NCBI GenBank assembly: GCA_963811265.1
Contig: CAWEQS010000026.1
Coordinates: forward strand, 62,001 to 126,000
Reading direction: 5' to 3'
Origin: JAOUJD01 sp963811265
GTDB lineage: Bacteria > Pseudomonadota > Gammaproteobacteria > Burkholderiales > Burkholderiaceae_F
Length of the DNA stretch: 64,000 nucleotides
Shown here: piece by piece, positions 38,168 to 46,966 of the stretch
Layout: every line of letters starts with the position of its first letter
Numbering within the stretch: position 1 is the first letter of the stretch
Translations under genes and position numbers: made by a program
Notes under the pieces: model-generated
The model's database searches: none
What the model saw: the letters and a program-made list of their open reading frames with translations, nothing else
What the model was told of the DNA's origin: nothing

Positions 38168-39127
38168 GTGCAAGCGTTGATTTCCCTCATCGAGCAGTAC
38201 GGCCTCGCGCTCGTCTTCGCCAACGTCCTGCTGCTGCAGCTGGGAGCGCCGCTGCCCGCGTATCCCACGCTGATTGCGGTCGGGGCGCTGGCGGCGGCCG
38301 GGGTCTATCCACCGGCGCTGGTGATCGCCGTGGCGGTCGTTGCGAGCCTGATCGCGGATCTCGTCTGGTACTTCGTCGGCCGGCGGGTGGGCCACCGCGC
38401 GCTCGGCCTCATGTGCCGGCTGTCACTGTCACCGGACAGCTGCGTGCGCCAGAGCGAATCGATCTACGAGCGGTTCGGCCCGCCGTCCCTGATGGTGGCG
38501 AAGTTCATCCCGGGGTATTCGGCGATCGCGACCTCCATGGCGGGCATCGTGCGGACGCGACGCGCCGAGTTCGTGCTCTTCACCGCGATCGGGGCGGCCT
38601 TGTGGGCCGGCGTGGGCGTTGCGCTCGGCTGGATCTTTCGGGATGCGGTGGCCGAAGTGCTGGCCGCGCTGGAGCAGGCGGGACGCATCGGCCTGCTGCT
38701 GATCGCCACGGGCCTGGCGCTGTTCATCGCCGCCAAGGCGTGGAAGCGCTACCAGTTCCGCCAGCAGTTGAAGCATCCGCGGGTCAGCGTCGAAGAACTG
38801 AACCAGATGATCGCGGCCGGTCACCGCCCGCTGGTCGTCGATGTACGCATGGCGAGCAGCCATGCCGAGTCGAGAATCGCCGGCGCGCTGTGGATCGACA
38901 GCAAGGCGGTGGAACGCGGCGCGCGAGACCTGCCGGCCGCGGACGAGGTGATCGTCTACTGTGCCTGCCCGAACGAGGCCTCCGCCGTACTGGTCGCAAG
39001 ACAGCTGATGAAGCACGGTTTCTCGCGCGTGCGCGCCTTGCAGGGAGGCATGGATGCCTGGGCGGCGGCCGGCTATCCGGTCGAAGGTCGCGACGCGCCG
39101 GACAGGCGGCCGCGCCCGGGCGCATAG
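38168..39127 (+). CDS. DedA-family membrane protein fused to a rhodanese domain
   Basis: A 319-residue two-domain protein. Residues about 1-195 form a DedA/SNARE-associated membrane domain (GLALVFANVLLLQLGAPLPAYPTLIAVGAL at the start, FGPPSLMVAKFIPGYSAIATSMAGI with the conserved F/R and G-x-R/K loop region). Residues about 205-310 form a rhodanese domain: RVSVEELNQMIAAGHRPLVVDVR, then the active-site loop VIVYCACPNEASAVLVARQL with the catalytic cysteine, then GFSRVRALQGGMDAWAAAGYPV. The start is a GTG at 38168. DedA proteins take part in envelope and lipid homeostasis; the rhodanese part may carry sulfur or sense redox state. The fusion is known in betaproteobacteria. Confidence 0.9.
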   Translation: MQALISLIEQYGLALVFANVLLLQLGAPLPAYPTLIAVGALAAAGVYPPALVIAVAVVASLIADLVWYFVGRRVGHRALGLMCRLSLSPDSCVRQSESIYERFGPPSLMVAKFIPGYSAIATSMAGIVRTRRAEFVLFTAIGAALWAGVGVALGWIFRDAVAEVLAALEQAGRIGLLLIATGLALFIAAKAWKRYQFRQQLKHPRVSVEELNQMIAAGHRPLVVDVRMASSHAESRIAGALWIDSKAVERGARDLPAADEVIVYCACPNEASAVLVARQLMKHGFSRVRALQGGMDAWAAAGYPVEGRDAPDRRPRPGA

Positions 39128-39169
39128 CCGGCGGCGCGAGTGCCGCAGCCGGCCGATGCATTGCCCGGG

Positions 39170-39607
39170 TCAGTGACGCTTCTGAGCGACCCAGATCTCC
39201 TCGCACGGCCAGTTGCGCGCCCAATCGACCGAGAACGCTTTGTAGTAGGCGTGGTCGACCGCGTCATCGGGCGGGTAGAGCTCAACCAGGTCGACGACAT
39301 CGAAGCCCGTGTGCCGCAGCAGGCGAAACAGTTCGCCGTGCGGGAGTTGCCACTCCACCGCCAGCTCGCCCGGCCACTCCAGGCGCCCCAGTCCCCGCTG
39401 CGGCCGCTGGAGCGTCGTGCTCGGCGGCCCGACGTCGGTCGCACACAGAATCGACAATGTGCTGTTACGGAGGAACCACAATCTTCCGCCCGGCCGCAGC
39501 AGTCGGTGCGCCTCCGGAATCCAGCGATGCGGATCGCACCAGATGCTGGCGCCGTACTCCGAGGACGGCATGCAGTCGAAGTCTTGCACGTTGCCGCAGT
39601 TCGGCAA
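39170..39607 (-). pseudogene. 5'-truncated SAM-dependent methyltransferase
   Basis: The C-terminal half of a class I SAM methyltransferase: SEYGASIWCDPHRWIPEAHRLLRPGGRLWFLRNSTLS, then WPGELAVEWQLPHGELFRLLRHTGFDVVDLVELYPP, then FSVDWARNWPCEEIWVAQK. Related proteins are about 240-270 residues; here only about 145 can be read. The SAM-binding motif I (a glycine-rich loop near the N-terminus) is missing. Upstream of about 39560 the sequence no longer resembles the family and contains a hairpin. It is therefore probably a broken gene, left by a rearrangement between it and the adjacent FAD oxidoreductase. Confidence 0.7.
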
Positions 39608-39629
39608 GCAACGCGTGCCGCAAAGCAGA

Positions 39630-39647
39630 ACCCCGCCGCAGCGGGGT
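39630..39647 (-). terminator. Candidate terminator hairpin after the FAD oxidoreductase
   Basis: A 7-bp perfect stem ACCCCGC/GCGGGGT with a 4-base loop; on the minus strand it is followed by TCTGCTTT. It lies about 115 bp after the oxidoreductase stop and just upstream of the truncated methyltransferase. The T-rich tail is short. Confidence 0.4.
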
Positions 39648-39762
39648 CTGTCTGGTCGGTCCGCGAGCTAAGCGCGGCGCCGACAACGGGCCAGGACGAG
39701 CCCCATCAGGCCGAGCCCAAGCAGCCCCAAGGTTGCCGGCGCGCGCCATCGAGGCCGCACCG

Positions 39763-41148
39763 TCACTTCGGCTTGATGTTCTGGTTCATCCGGAAGAAGT
39801 TGGTCGGGTCGTACTTCTTCTTGAGCGCGACCAACCGCGTGAACGCCGTGCCGTAGGCGAACGCGATGCGATCGGTCTCGTCCTGGGTGAGGAAATTGAT
39901 GTACGCGCCGCCGCTGGCGAACGGCTCGGACTTCCTGAAGAACTCGCGCGCCCAGGCGATGCCTCGCTCGTCCTCCGCGGCCGACTCCCAGCGCCCGTGC
40001 ACGTTCATCACGTACTTCGCGTCCCGGCTCGAATACGCCATCGCGTCGGGCGCCACGCGCGTGGTCTGGCCGCCGATGGTGCCGATGAAGATCTCGCACT
40101 GCGGCGACGGCAGCTTGCCCGCATACTCGATGATCGTGCCGATCGCATCGTCGCCGAGCCGCGCGAAGTTGTGCGACTTCCAGTAGTTGCGCGCGCCCTT
40201 GGTCAGCAGTGGGTCGAAGGCTTGCTGCCACGCCACGTACGGCTGCACGCCGATGTGCTCGCCAAGTGGCTTGCCGAACCCCCGCAGCGGGGCGATCAGC
40301 CTCTCCCCTTCCGCGGGGTCACCGGCGTAGCACACGGCCAGCGCGACCATCTCCTTGCCGTGGGCGTCGGCGGGCAGGAACGGCAGCGGCGGCGCCTTGC
40401 GCGTGACCATCCACACGTTCAGTTCGTCCGGCATCGTCTCGGTGAAGCGGGCGAACTGCGTGAGCACGGACTTGGCCGCGTCGAACGGGAAGACGATCAA
40501 CCCGGACAGCACTTGCGGCCCGACCGGATGGAGCTGGAACTCGAAGCTCGTGACGATGCCGAAGTTGCCGCCGCCACCACGCACTCCCCAGAACAGGTCT
40601 TCGTTCTCGCCGCTGCTGGCACGCAGCTGGCTCCCGTCGGCCATCACCATTTCCACGGCGAGCAGGTTGTCGACCGTCATGCCGTACTTCCGGCTCAGCC
40701 AGCCAAAACCGCCACCAAGTGTCAGCCCGGCCACGCCGGTCGTGGAGTTGATGCCGAGCGGCGTGGCGAGGCCGTGAGCCTGCGCGGCCGCATCGAAGTC
40801 GGCGAGCGTGCAGCCGGGCTCGACCTCCGCCCGGCGCGCGCCCGGATCGACCTTGACGCGCTTCATCAGCGACAGATCGATCATCAGGCCGCCATCGCAC
40901 ACTGCGTTGCCCGCGATGTTGTGCCCGCCGCCGCGAACGGAGACGATCAGGTCGTGCTTGCGCGCGTACTTGACGGCCCTGACCACATCTTCCGGCGACC
41001 TGGCGCGCGCGATCAGCGCGGGCCGGCGGTCGATCATGGCGTTCCAGATCTGGCGCACTTCGTCGTAGCCCGCGTCGCCAGGACGCAGAAGATCTCCACC
41101 GAAGTGCGCCTTGAACTCGTCGATGCCTGCCGTTCGAAGCTCATCCAT
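39763..41148 (-). CDS. FAD-binding oxidoreductase, berberine bridge/6-hydroxynicotine oxidase type
   Basis: A 461-residue flavoenzyme of the PCMH/VAO superfamily. The N-terminal FAD domain includes SVRGGGHNIAGNAVCDGGLMIDLS, whose histidine is the usual site of covalent FAD attachment, and INSTTGVAGLTLGGGFGWLSRKYGMTVDNLL. The substrate domain contains GVRGGGGNFGIVTSFEF. The berberine-bridge C-terminal motif YDPTNFFRMNQNIKP ends the protein. No signal peptide is present, so it is probably cytoplasmic. The ATG at 41148 has a GAGGAGG ribosome site. The substrate is unknown. Part of this gene is duplicated at 37834-38044. Confidence 0.9.
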   Translation of the reverse strand: MDELRTAGIDEFKAHFGGDLLRPGDAGYDEVRQIWNAMIDRRPALIARARSPEDVVRAVKYARKHDLIVSVRGGGHNIAGNAVCDGGLMIDLSLMKRVKVDPGARRAEVEPGCTLADFDAAAQAHGLATPLGINSTTGVAGLTLGGGFGWLSRKYGMTVDNLLAVEMVMADGSQLRASSGENEDLFWGVRGGGGNFGIVTSFEFQLHPVGPQVLSGLIVFPFDAAKSVLTQFARFTETMPDELNVWMVTRKAPPLPFLPADAHGKEMVALAVCYAGDPAEGERLIAPLRGFGKPLGEHIGVQPYVAWQQAFDPLLTKGARNYWKSHNFARLGDDAIGTIIEYAGKLPSPQCEIFIGTIGGQTTRVAPDAMAYSSRDAKYVMNVHGRWESAAEDERGIAWAREFFRKSEPFASGGAYINFLTQDETDRIAFAYGTAFTRLVALKKKYDPTNFFRMNQNIKPK

Positions 41149-41566
41149 TCTTGCCTCCTCGCTTTAAGTCATGCCCCACCCGTCAGAAGGCAACAGGTGC
41201 GGCTGGACAGAGCAACGCTTGATGCGGACGGCAACGCTAGTCCTGTGCCCCCCGAATTCCAAGGTGGCCTCGCCGCATTGCGGGTTGGTGGTTGTAGCTA
41301 TGCCGCGTAGCCCTTAGCACTGTGGTGCCCTGGTCTCAGCGGTGGTGCGGCGGCATCAACAGCCTGCAGGCGAACTCGATTGCGAAGTTGGAGGTCCGAC
41401 TCTCGTCCACAGCGAGGGAATGCCTACGCAGACACCCTGAGAGCTACTGCGTCTAGATCTGGCGATGCGGACGGAATAGCGTGCGCTCCGCTGCCTCGCA
41501 TGCAGTCGACGAGTGCCGCGCAACCGAAACCGTCAATTCAACAAGAAAGCTCAGTGGAGGAACAAC
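41149..41566. other. Intergenic region between divergent oxidoreductase and ScyD-like genes
   Basis: About 420 bp with no gene I can support. It holds the ribosome sites of the two divergent genes at its ends and presumably both promoters. I saw no consensus-like promoter, strong hairpin or repeat in it. Its base composition is less GC-rich than the flanking genes, in keeping with an acquired or non-coding stretch. Confidence 0.5.
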
Positions 41567-42685
41567 ATGAACATTGCGAAAATGGGCGGCGTCGGGGTGT
41601 CGACGCTGTGCGCTGCGGTACTGAGCACGTCGATCGGATTGGTTGGATCCGGCGCCGCGCAGGCCGCGCAGCCGTCGAATGCTGCCGCCAACGTCAGTCA
41701 GTTTGCCAGCGGGCTGCAGTACCCGCGCGGCCTCAGGTTCGGCCCGGACGGTTACCTTTACGTTGCCGAGGCGGGCGAAGGACCGACGAGTGATTTGGCT
41801 CCAGCGCAATGTGAGCTCGCCGGTCCCGTCGTGCGTCCGTATACGTCTGCACCGACCGGCGGCAGGATTTCCAGGATCGACGCGAGCGGCACCCGGACAA
41901 CGGTGACGGCGAGCTTTCCGCGCGCGGTCAACGGGCTCGGCGACGCGCTCGGAGTTGCCGACGTCGATTTCATCGACGGCGCCATGTATGCGCTGGTGGC
42001 GAGCGGCGGCTGCTCGCACGCGGTGACGTCCATTCCCTCAGGCGTGGCGCGCGTCAACCCGGACGGAACGTGGACGATGATCGCGGACCTGAGCGCCTAT
42101 CAGCGCGACAACCCGGTCAAGAATCCCGAAGCGGGCGACTTCGAACCCGATGGCACGTGGTACAGCATGGTCGCCGTGCGCGGCGACCTGTACGCGGTGG
42201 AGCCGAATCACGGCGAACTCGTCAGGATCTCTCCGGAAGGCAAGGTCAACCGGGTCGTCGACATCTCGGCCTCGCAGGGCCATGTGGTGCCGACGTCGGT
42301 CGCCTATCACGGCGTCTTCTACGTCGGCAATCTCGGAGAGTTCGATCCCGGCGAGATCGACAAGCAGAAGATCTTCCAGATCACGCCGAGTGGCGACATG
42401 CGGGTCGGCGCCAGCGGCCTGAGCAAGGTACTCGGGGTCGCGTTCGACCGCCGGCATCGGATGTATGTGCTCGAAATGACGACCGGCAAGCAATTTCCCG
42501 ATCCGGGCTTCGGGCGAGTCGTGCGCGTCTCGCGCAATGGCGATCTGAAGATCATCGCCTCCGGCCTGATGCTGCCGACCGGGATGACTTTTGGACCCGA
42601 CGGCAACCTGTACGTCTCGAACTGGGGATTCGGCCCGCCGGGGATGGGGGAGATCCTGAAGATCGAGGTCCCGGACGCGGATTGA
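41567..42685 (+). CDS. ScyD/ScyE-family exported beta-propeller protein
   Basis: A 372-residue exported protein. The signal peptide (STLCAAVLSTSIGLVGSGAAQA) is followed by an NHL/SMP-30-like propeller: LQYPRGLRFGPDGYLYVAEAGEG, then TGGRISRIDASGTRTTV, then GELVRISPEGKVNRVVDIS, then MLPTGMTFGPDGNLYVSNWGFGPPGMGEI. This is the layout of ScyD/ScyE-family proteins, named from the scytonemin cluster but widespread with unknown function. The ATG at 41567 has a GTGGAGGAA ribosome site. The gene is divergent from the FAD oxidoreductase. No scytonemin genes are present, so no pathway is implied. Confidence 0.85.
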   Translation: MNIAKMGGVGVSTLCAAVLSTSIGLVGSGAAQAAQPSNAAANVSQFASGLQYPRGLRFGPDGYLYVAEAGEGPTSDLAPAQCELAGPVVRPYTSAPTGGRISRIDASGTRTTVTASFPRAVNGLGDALGVADVDFIDGAMYALVASGGCSHAVTSIPSGVARVNPDGTWTMIADLSAYQRDNPVKNPEAGDFEPDGTWYSMVAVRGDLYAVEPNHGELVRISPEGKVNRVVDISASQGHVVPTSVAYHGVFYVGNLGEFDPGEIDKQKIFQITPSGDMRVGASGLSKVLGVAFDRRHRMYVLEMTTGKQFPDPGFGRVVRVSRNGDLKIIASGLMLPTGMTFGPDGNLYVSNWGFGPPGMGEILKIEVPDAD

Positions 42686-42837
42686 CCTCGCACGCTTCGC
42701 CTTCAGGGCGAAAACTTCGCCGTCACCGCAAGCATCAGCCGACCGTTCACCGACCCGAACCCGCTCGCGTGGCGGGTTCGATCACGCAGGACACCTACGG
42801 CGGCCTGGGGCCGTCGGCAGGTTCCCTACCGCCGGAC

Positions 42838-42984
42838 CTACTGGCCCAACGCCTGCGCGATCATCGCGAGAAGGAACACCACGGCAACGAGGCTGGTTGG
42901 CATGCCGACGAACCAGAAGGCATTCGTCTCCCAGAACGGCTTCATCGCGCGCGTGCGCCGCCCACTGCCTGCAAACGTGCTCAT
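42838..42984 (-). CDS. Small single-helix membrane protein (48 residues)
   Basis: A 48-residue open frame with ATG at 42984 and a GGGGAGG ribosome site 8-9 bp upstream. The N-terminal part is basic (GSGRRTRAMKPF), followed by one hydrophobic helix (AFWFVGMPTSLVAVVFLLAMIAQAL), giving a predicted N-in orientation. I know no family for it. The ribosome site, the charge pattern and the helix support a real gene. It lies between the ScyD-like gene and the G8-domain gene. Confidence 0.55.
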   Translation of the reverse strand: MSTFAGSGRRTRAMKPFWETNAFWFVGMPTSLVAVVFLLAMIAQALGQ

Positions 42985-43139
42985 CACAAGTGCCTCCCCA
43001 GACTCTTGCCGTGCAACGCTGACGTTGACGTTAACGTAAGCCCGGGCGGCCGCGGGCGCAATTGATGAGCGTCACACTTCACATTGGCGGCCACAACATG
43101 GGTCGCCGTTTCGGATTGTGGATGCCGAAATTGCTGCGG

Positions 43140-44333
43140 CTAGTGATTCGTCGAGCGCGGGCCAGGCTGGACGATCCAGAACGGCCGCGGGCGGTGCTCG
43201 CAGAAGCTGCGCATGCCCTGGTCGGCGAACCGCGCGACGCGCGGCCGAAGCGCGAGATTGGTGGTCACCAGCTGCGGCGAGTCGTCCTCGGCCTCGACGA
43301 TGAATCCGTGCCCGTACGGCTTGACGACCACGTTGCCGCTGATGCGCACGCGGCGCGATCCCGCCGTGACGATGCCGCGCTGGTAGGACCGGTGCACGAG
43401 GCAGCCGACCACGCAGCTCGCGGTCGCCTCGCCGTTGTCCAGCCAGTGCAGCGGATAGCGCCCGGGGCGGTTGAACTGCCCCATGCGCCGGAACTCGACT
43501 CCGGAGAAACGGCCGACCGATTGCCGCACCGTGCCCGCGACCTCGCCGGGTCCGCCGGCGATCAGGCAGTACGCGCCGAGCAGATCGCGCTCCGAGGCGT
43601 TGCAGCCTTCGACCACGATGTTCCGGGACAGCAGCACGGCCTTCGCCAGCGAGCCTGGCAGCACGTGGCGCACGGTGGCCTGCCGGCCGTGGTGGCGGTG
43701 CTGCATCGGCGTCGCCAGCTTCACCATCAGGCAGTCGGCCGCGACGTCCGCGATCGTGTGTTCCTCGATGACTGCGTGGTCCGCCCCGGAAGCCACGGCG
43801 ATCGGCTCGCCGCGGCGCCAGTCGACCGGCTGGTCGAGCCACACCGTGTCGTGCCCCGGCGCCGTGCTCGGGCCCAGCGGAACCCAGGAGGTGCGCGCCT
43901 CGCCATGAAGATCGATCGAGCCGCCGTTGACCGCCGCGAGGAACTTCGAGCCGAGTTCGCGGTGCGGCGCAGCGCCGCTGTCCGCGCAGAGCGTGATGGT
44001 GAGCGTCTGCCTGAACGGCTGCTCCGCGGTGCCGGCGACGAACTGGCCCTTGCCGGAGACGAGGATCCAGCCGGCGCGGATGCTGGCATCGCGACGCGCG
44101 ACGATGACCGTGCCGTGGACCGTCAGCGAACCGATGTCGATGTCCTGGTCGACGACCAGCGTGCGTCCCTCGGCCACCGTGACCGCGTCGCCGCGGCCGG
44201 GCAAGCCACCTGGCCACGCGGCCGCATCGGACCAGCGCTCGGCATCGGCCGGGAGTGCTTCATCGGGAAGTGGGGCCGGCGCGGGCGCCGCGCCGACGGA
44301 GAGGTATTCGAGGAATCCCATCTGTTGCGTCAC
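43140..44333 (-). CDS. G8-domain protein with beta-helix region
   Basis: A 397-residue protein. Residues about 30-130 match the G8 domain: RWSDAAAWPGGLPGRGDAVTVAEG, then LVVDQDIDIGSLTVHGTVIVA, with the characteristic W-P-G-G-x-P-x-x-G-D pattern. The rest looks like a right-handed beta-helix (GSLAKAVLLSRNIVVEGCNAS, then RQSVGRFSGVEFRRMGQFN, then QRGIVTAGSRRVRISGNVVV). This is the arrangement in the hyaluronan-related proteins CEMIP and TMEM2 and in bacterial relatives. There is no clear signal peptide: the N-terminus is short and Pro/Ala-rich. Start is GTG at 44333, with an ATG at 44321 as alternative. Its ligand is unknown. Confidence 0.8.
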   Translation of the reverse strand: MTQQMGFLEYLSVGAAPAPAPLPDEALPADAERWSDAAAWPGGLPGRGDAVTVAEGRTLVVDQDIDIGSLTVHGTVIVARRDASIRAGWILVSGKGQFVAGTAEQPFRQTLTITLCADSGAAPHRELGSKFLAAVNGGSIDLHGEARTSWVPLGPSTAPGHDTVWLDQPVDWRRGEPIAVASGADHAVIEEHTIADVAADCLMVKLATPMQHRHHGRQATVRHVLPGSLAKAVLLSRNIVVEGCNASERDLLGAYCLIAGGPGEVAGTVRQSVGRFSGVEFRRMGQFNRPGRYPLHWLDNGEATASCVVGCLVHRSYQRGIVTAGSRRVRISGNVVVKPYGHGFIVEAEDDSPQLVTTNLALRPRVARFADQGMRSFCEHRPRPFWIVQPGPRSTNH

Positions 44334-44388
44334 ATCCTGATGCGCGTCGCGCCCGCGTGCGCGACGATGAAACCGAGGGTAAGGGAAC

Positions 44389-44412
44389 GCGCGCGAATAT
44401 CAAATCGCGCGC
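44389..44412. promoter_or_regulatory. Inverted repeat upstream of the G8-domain gene
   Basis: A perfect 8-bp inverted repeat GCGCGCGA / TCGCGCGC with an AT-rich 8-base centre (atatcaaa), about 55-80 bp upstream of the G8 gene start. The AT-rich centre in GC-rich DNA is compatible with an operator overlapping a promoter, or with a local cruciform. Confidence 0.35.
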
Positions 44413-44526
44413 ATAGCATGAGGAAGGATGACGCGCGCCGTCTTGCGCGAAGTCAGCGCGCGCGTGAATCGAAGCACGCTCGGGAACTCCGCTCGACGGC
44501 CGCGCTCTGGATGCGGCCGGATTCGA

Positions 44527-46327
44527 TCAGCGGCGCGGCGGTGGAACGTCGGTGCAGACGCCCTCGGCCACTTCGGCCGCCATTCCGACCGATTCGCCGA
44601 GCGTGGGGTGCGGATGGATCGTTCGGCCGATGTCGACCGCGTCCGCCCCCATCTCCACCGCGAGCGCGACCTCGCTGATTAGGTCGCCCGCGTGCGTGCC
44701 GACGATGCCGCCGCCCAGGACGCGATGGCTCGCCTCGTCGAAGATCAGCTTGGTGAATCCCTCGTCGCGACCGTTCGCGATCGCGCGCCCGCTGGCGTGC
44801 CACATGAACTTGCCCACCTTAACCGCGACGCCCTGGGCCTTCGCCTCGTCTTCGGTCAGGCCGACCCACGCGACTTCCGGGTCGGTGTACGCGACCGACG
44901 GGATCACGCGCGCGTCGAAGAACGCCTTCTCGCCGTGCGCGGCCTCGGCCGCGACGTGGCCCTCGTGCACCGCCTTGTGCGCGAGCATCGGGTTGCCGAC
45001 GAGGTCGCCGATCGCGAAGATGTGCGGCACGTTGGTCCGCATCTGCCGGTCGACCTCGATGAAACCGCGGTCGGTCACCCGAACGCCGGCCGCCTCCGCG
45101 CCGATCCGTCGGCCGTTCGGGGAGCGGCCGACCGCCACCAGCACGAGGTCGTAGAGCTGCGGCTCGGCCGGCGCCTGCTCGCCTTCGAAGCGCACCAGGA
45201 TGCCTTCGGGCTTCGCCTCGACGCCGACCGTCTTCGTCTTCAGCATGACCTTGTCGAAGCGCTTCGCGTTGTGCTTCTGCCAGACGCGGACGAGGTCGTG
45301 GTCGGCGCCGGTCATCAGCCGGTCGAGCATCTCGACCACCTCGATGCGGGCGCCCAGCGTCGAGTACACCGTCGCCATCTCGAGCCCGATGATGCCGCCG
45401 CCGATCACCAGCATCCGCTTCGGCACCGCGCGCAGTTCCAGCGCTCCGGTCGAATCCACGATGCGAGGATCCTCGGGAATGAACGGCAGCTTCACGGCCT
45501 GCGAGCCGGCGGCGATGATGGCCTTGGCGAACCGCACGACGGTCTTCTCGCCGGTCGGCGCCTGGCCCGGGCCGGACGTCAGTTGCACTTCGAGGTGGTT
45601 CGGTCCGACGAACCGGCCGACGCCGCGCACCGTCGTGACCTTGCGCGTCTTGGCCATGCCGCTCAGGCCGCTGGTGAGCTTCCCGACGACCTTGTCCTTG
45701 TGCGCGCGCAGCTTGCCGAGATCGATCTTCGGCGCGCCGAACTCGACGCCGAGCGCGGCGAAGTGGGCGGCTTCGTCCATCACGGCGGCGACGTGCAGCA
45801 GCGCCTTCGACGGAATGCAGCCGACGTTCAGGCACACGCCGCCGAGGGTCGAGTAGCGCTCGACCAGCACGGTCTTCATGCCGAGGTCGGCCGCGCGGAA
45901 GGCGGCCGAGTAGCCGCCCGGGCCGGCGCCGAGCACCAGCATCTCGCACTCGATGTCGGCCCCGCCGCCGAACGAAGCGGCGACCGGAGCCGGCGCCGGC
46001 GCCGAGGCCGGCTTCGGTGCGGCCGCGGCGGATGCAGGCGCACGCGCCGGCGCAGGTGCCGGCGCATGGCGCCGCGGCGACGGCGCCGGATGCCTCCAGC
46101 ACGAGGAGCGGCGATCCCTGCGACACCTTGTCGCCGAGCTTCACCCTCATTTCCTTGACGACGCCGGCCGCCGACGACGGGATCTCCATCGACGCCTTGT
46201 CGCTTTCGACGGTGACCAGCGACTGGTCTTTCGCGATCGTGTCGCCCGGCTTCACCAGCACCTCGATCACTTCGACATCCTTGAAGTCGCCGATGTCGGG
46301 CACTTTCACTTCGACGGCCTGGCTCAT
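44527..46327 (-). CDS. lpdA: Dihydrolipoyl dehydrogenase (E3) with N-terminal lipoyl domain (one frameshift)
   Basis: E3 component of pyruvate dehydrogenase, about 595 residues. Residues 1-80 are a lipoyl domain with the lipoylated lysine in VESDKASMEIPSS. An Ala/Pro linker follows, in which the frame shifts near 46060. The flavoprotein then starts MLVLGAGPGGYSAAFRAADLG (FAD site), with the redox-active disulfide GGVCLNVGCIPSKALL, an NAD site MLVIGGGIIGLEMATVYSTLG, and the C-terminal catalytic histidine region IGRTIHPHPTLGESVGM. Lipoyl-E3 fusions are usual in betaproteobacteria. Its ATG overlaps the stop of the proteasome-homologue gene (ATGA). Confidence 0.93.
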
Positions 46328-46914
46328 CCGTTGTCCCCTTCCGTGGGCTGCTGTGCGGCGACGCTGAACACGCGCGCCGGCAACGAGGAACTCTTGTCGA
46401 ACTCCGCGCCCGCCTTCACGCCGATCTCGGCGATGCGGCGCGCGGAGGCGGTGCGGTCGTACGCCGCGTACATCGCGCCAAGCGCGAAGTTGCGGCCGGA
46501 GCCGATGCCCCAGAAACGGTCGAAGCTGAACACCTCGCGGTACGAGTACACGCCGTAGATGCCGCTGGCGTTGGCGATCAGCGCGGTGACGTGCGACGAC
46601 TCGTACGGATCGGCGTCCTCCTCCTTCGGATTCAGGAAGAAGCGTTCCTTCAGCACCGGGTGCAGGCGCTGGAAGGTGTTGAAGACGTCGCTGCGGCTGC
46701 CCAGCCTGCAGTCGTCGCCGAGGTGACGCAACGCCTCGGCCATGACGGCGAAGTGCGCCGTGCTGCCGGCCAGCCCGATGTACGAGTCGTTGATCCGGAA
46801 GATCTTCTCGTTCAACTCGTAGCCGTGCGGCAGCCGGGTCTCGCCGAACGTGACGAGCGCGTCCGATGCGATGGCGATCTCGTCGTTCTTCTTTACGACA
46901 ACGATGGTGGTCAT
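46324..46914 (-). CDS. BPH-like proteasome homologue (Ntn-hydrolase, HslV-related)
   Basis: A 196-residue Ntn-hydrolase of the proteasome beta/HslV superfamily. After Met removal the mature N-terminus is TTIVVVKKNDEIAIASDA, which aligns with the HslV start. Thr1 is the expected nucleophile, Asp17 (in ASDA) and Lys36 (in NEKIF) fall at the HslV Asp17/Lys33 positions, and GIGSGRNFALGAMYA corresponds to the conserved GSG segment of HslV. The sequence fits BPH, the betaproteobacterial proteasome homologue, better than HslV itself, which is about 175-180 residues and is encoded with HslU. No ATPase partner is adjacent. It lies 52 bp after aceF and overlaps lpdA by 4 bp, within the PDH operon. Its substrate is unknown. 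Confidence 0.75.
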   Translation of the reverse strand: MTTIVVVKKNDEIAIASDALVTFGETRLPHGYELNEKIFRINDSYIGLAGSTAHFAVMAEALRHLGDDCRLGSRSDVFNTFQRLHPVLKERFFLNPKEEDADPYESSHVTALIANASGIYGVYSYREVFSFDRFWGIGSGRNFALGAMYAAYDRTASARRIAEIGVKAGAEFDKSSSLPARVFSVAAQQPTEGDNG

Positions 46915-46966
46915 TACGAGTTCGGGGACGCGGCGCGCCTTCGGCGCGCCGCGACGAATATGGCTG

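Noticed and set aside
46060..46090. Programmed frameshift in lpdA
   Set aside because: There is no slippery heptamer with a downstream structure as in known cases, and the shift falls in a repetitive Ala/Pro linker where sequencing error is likely.
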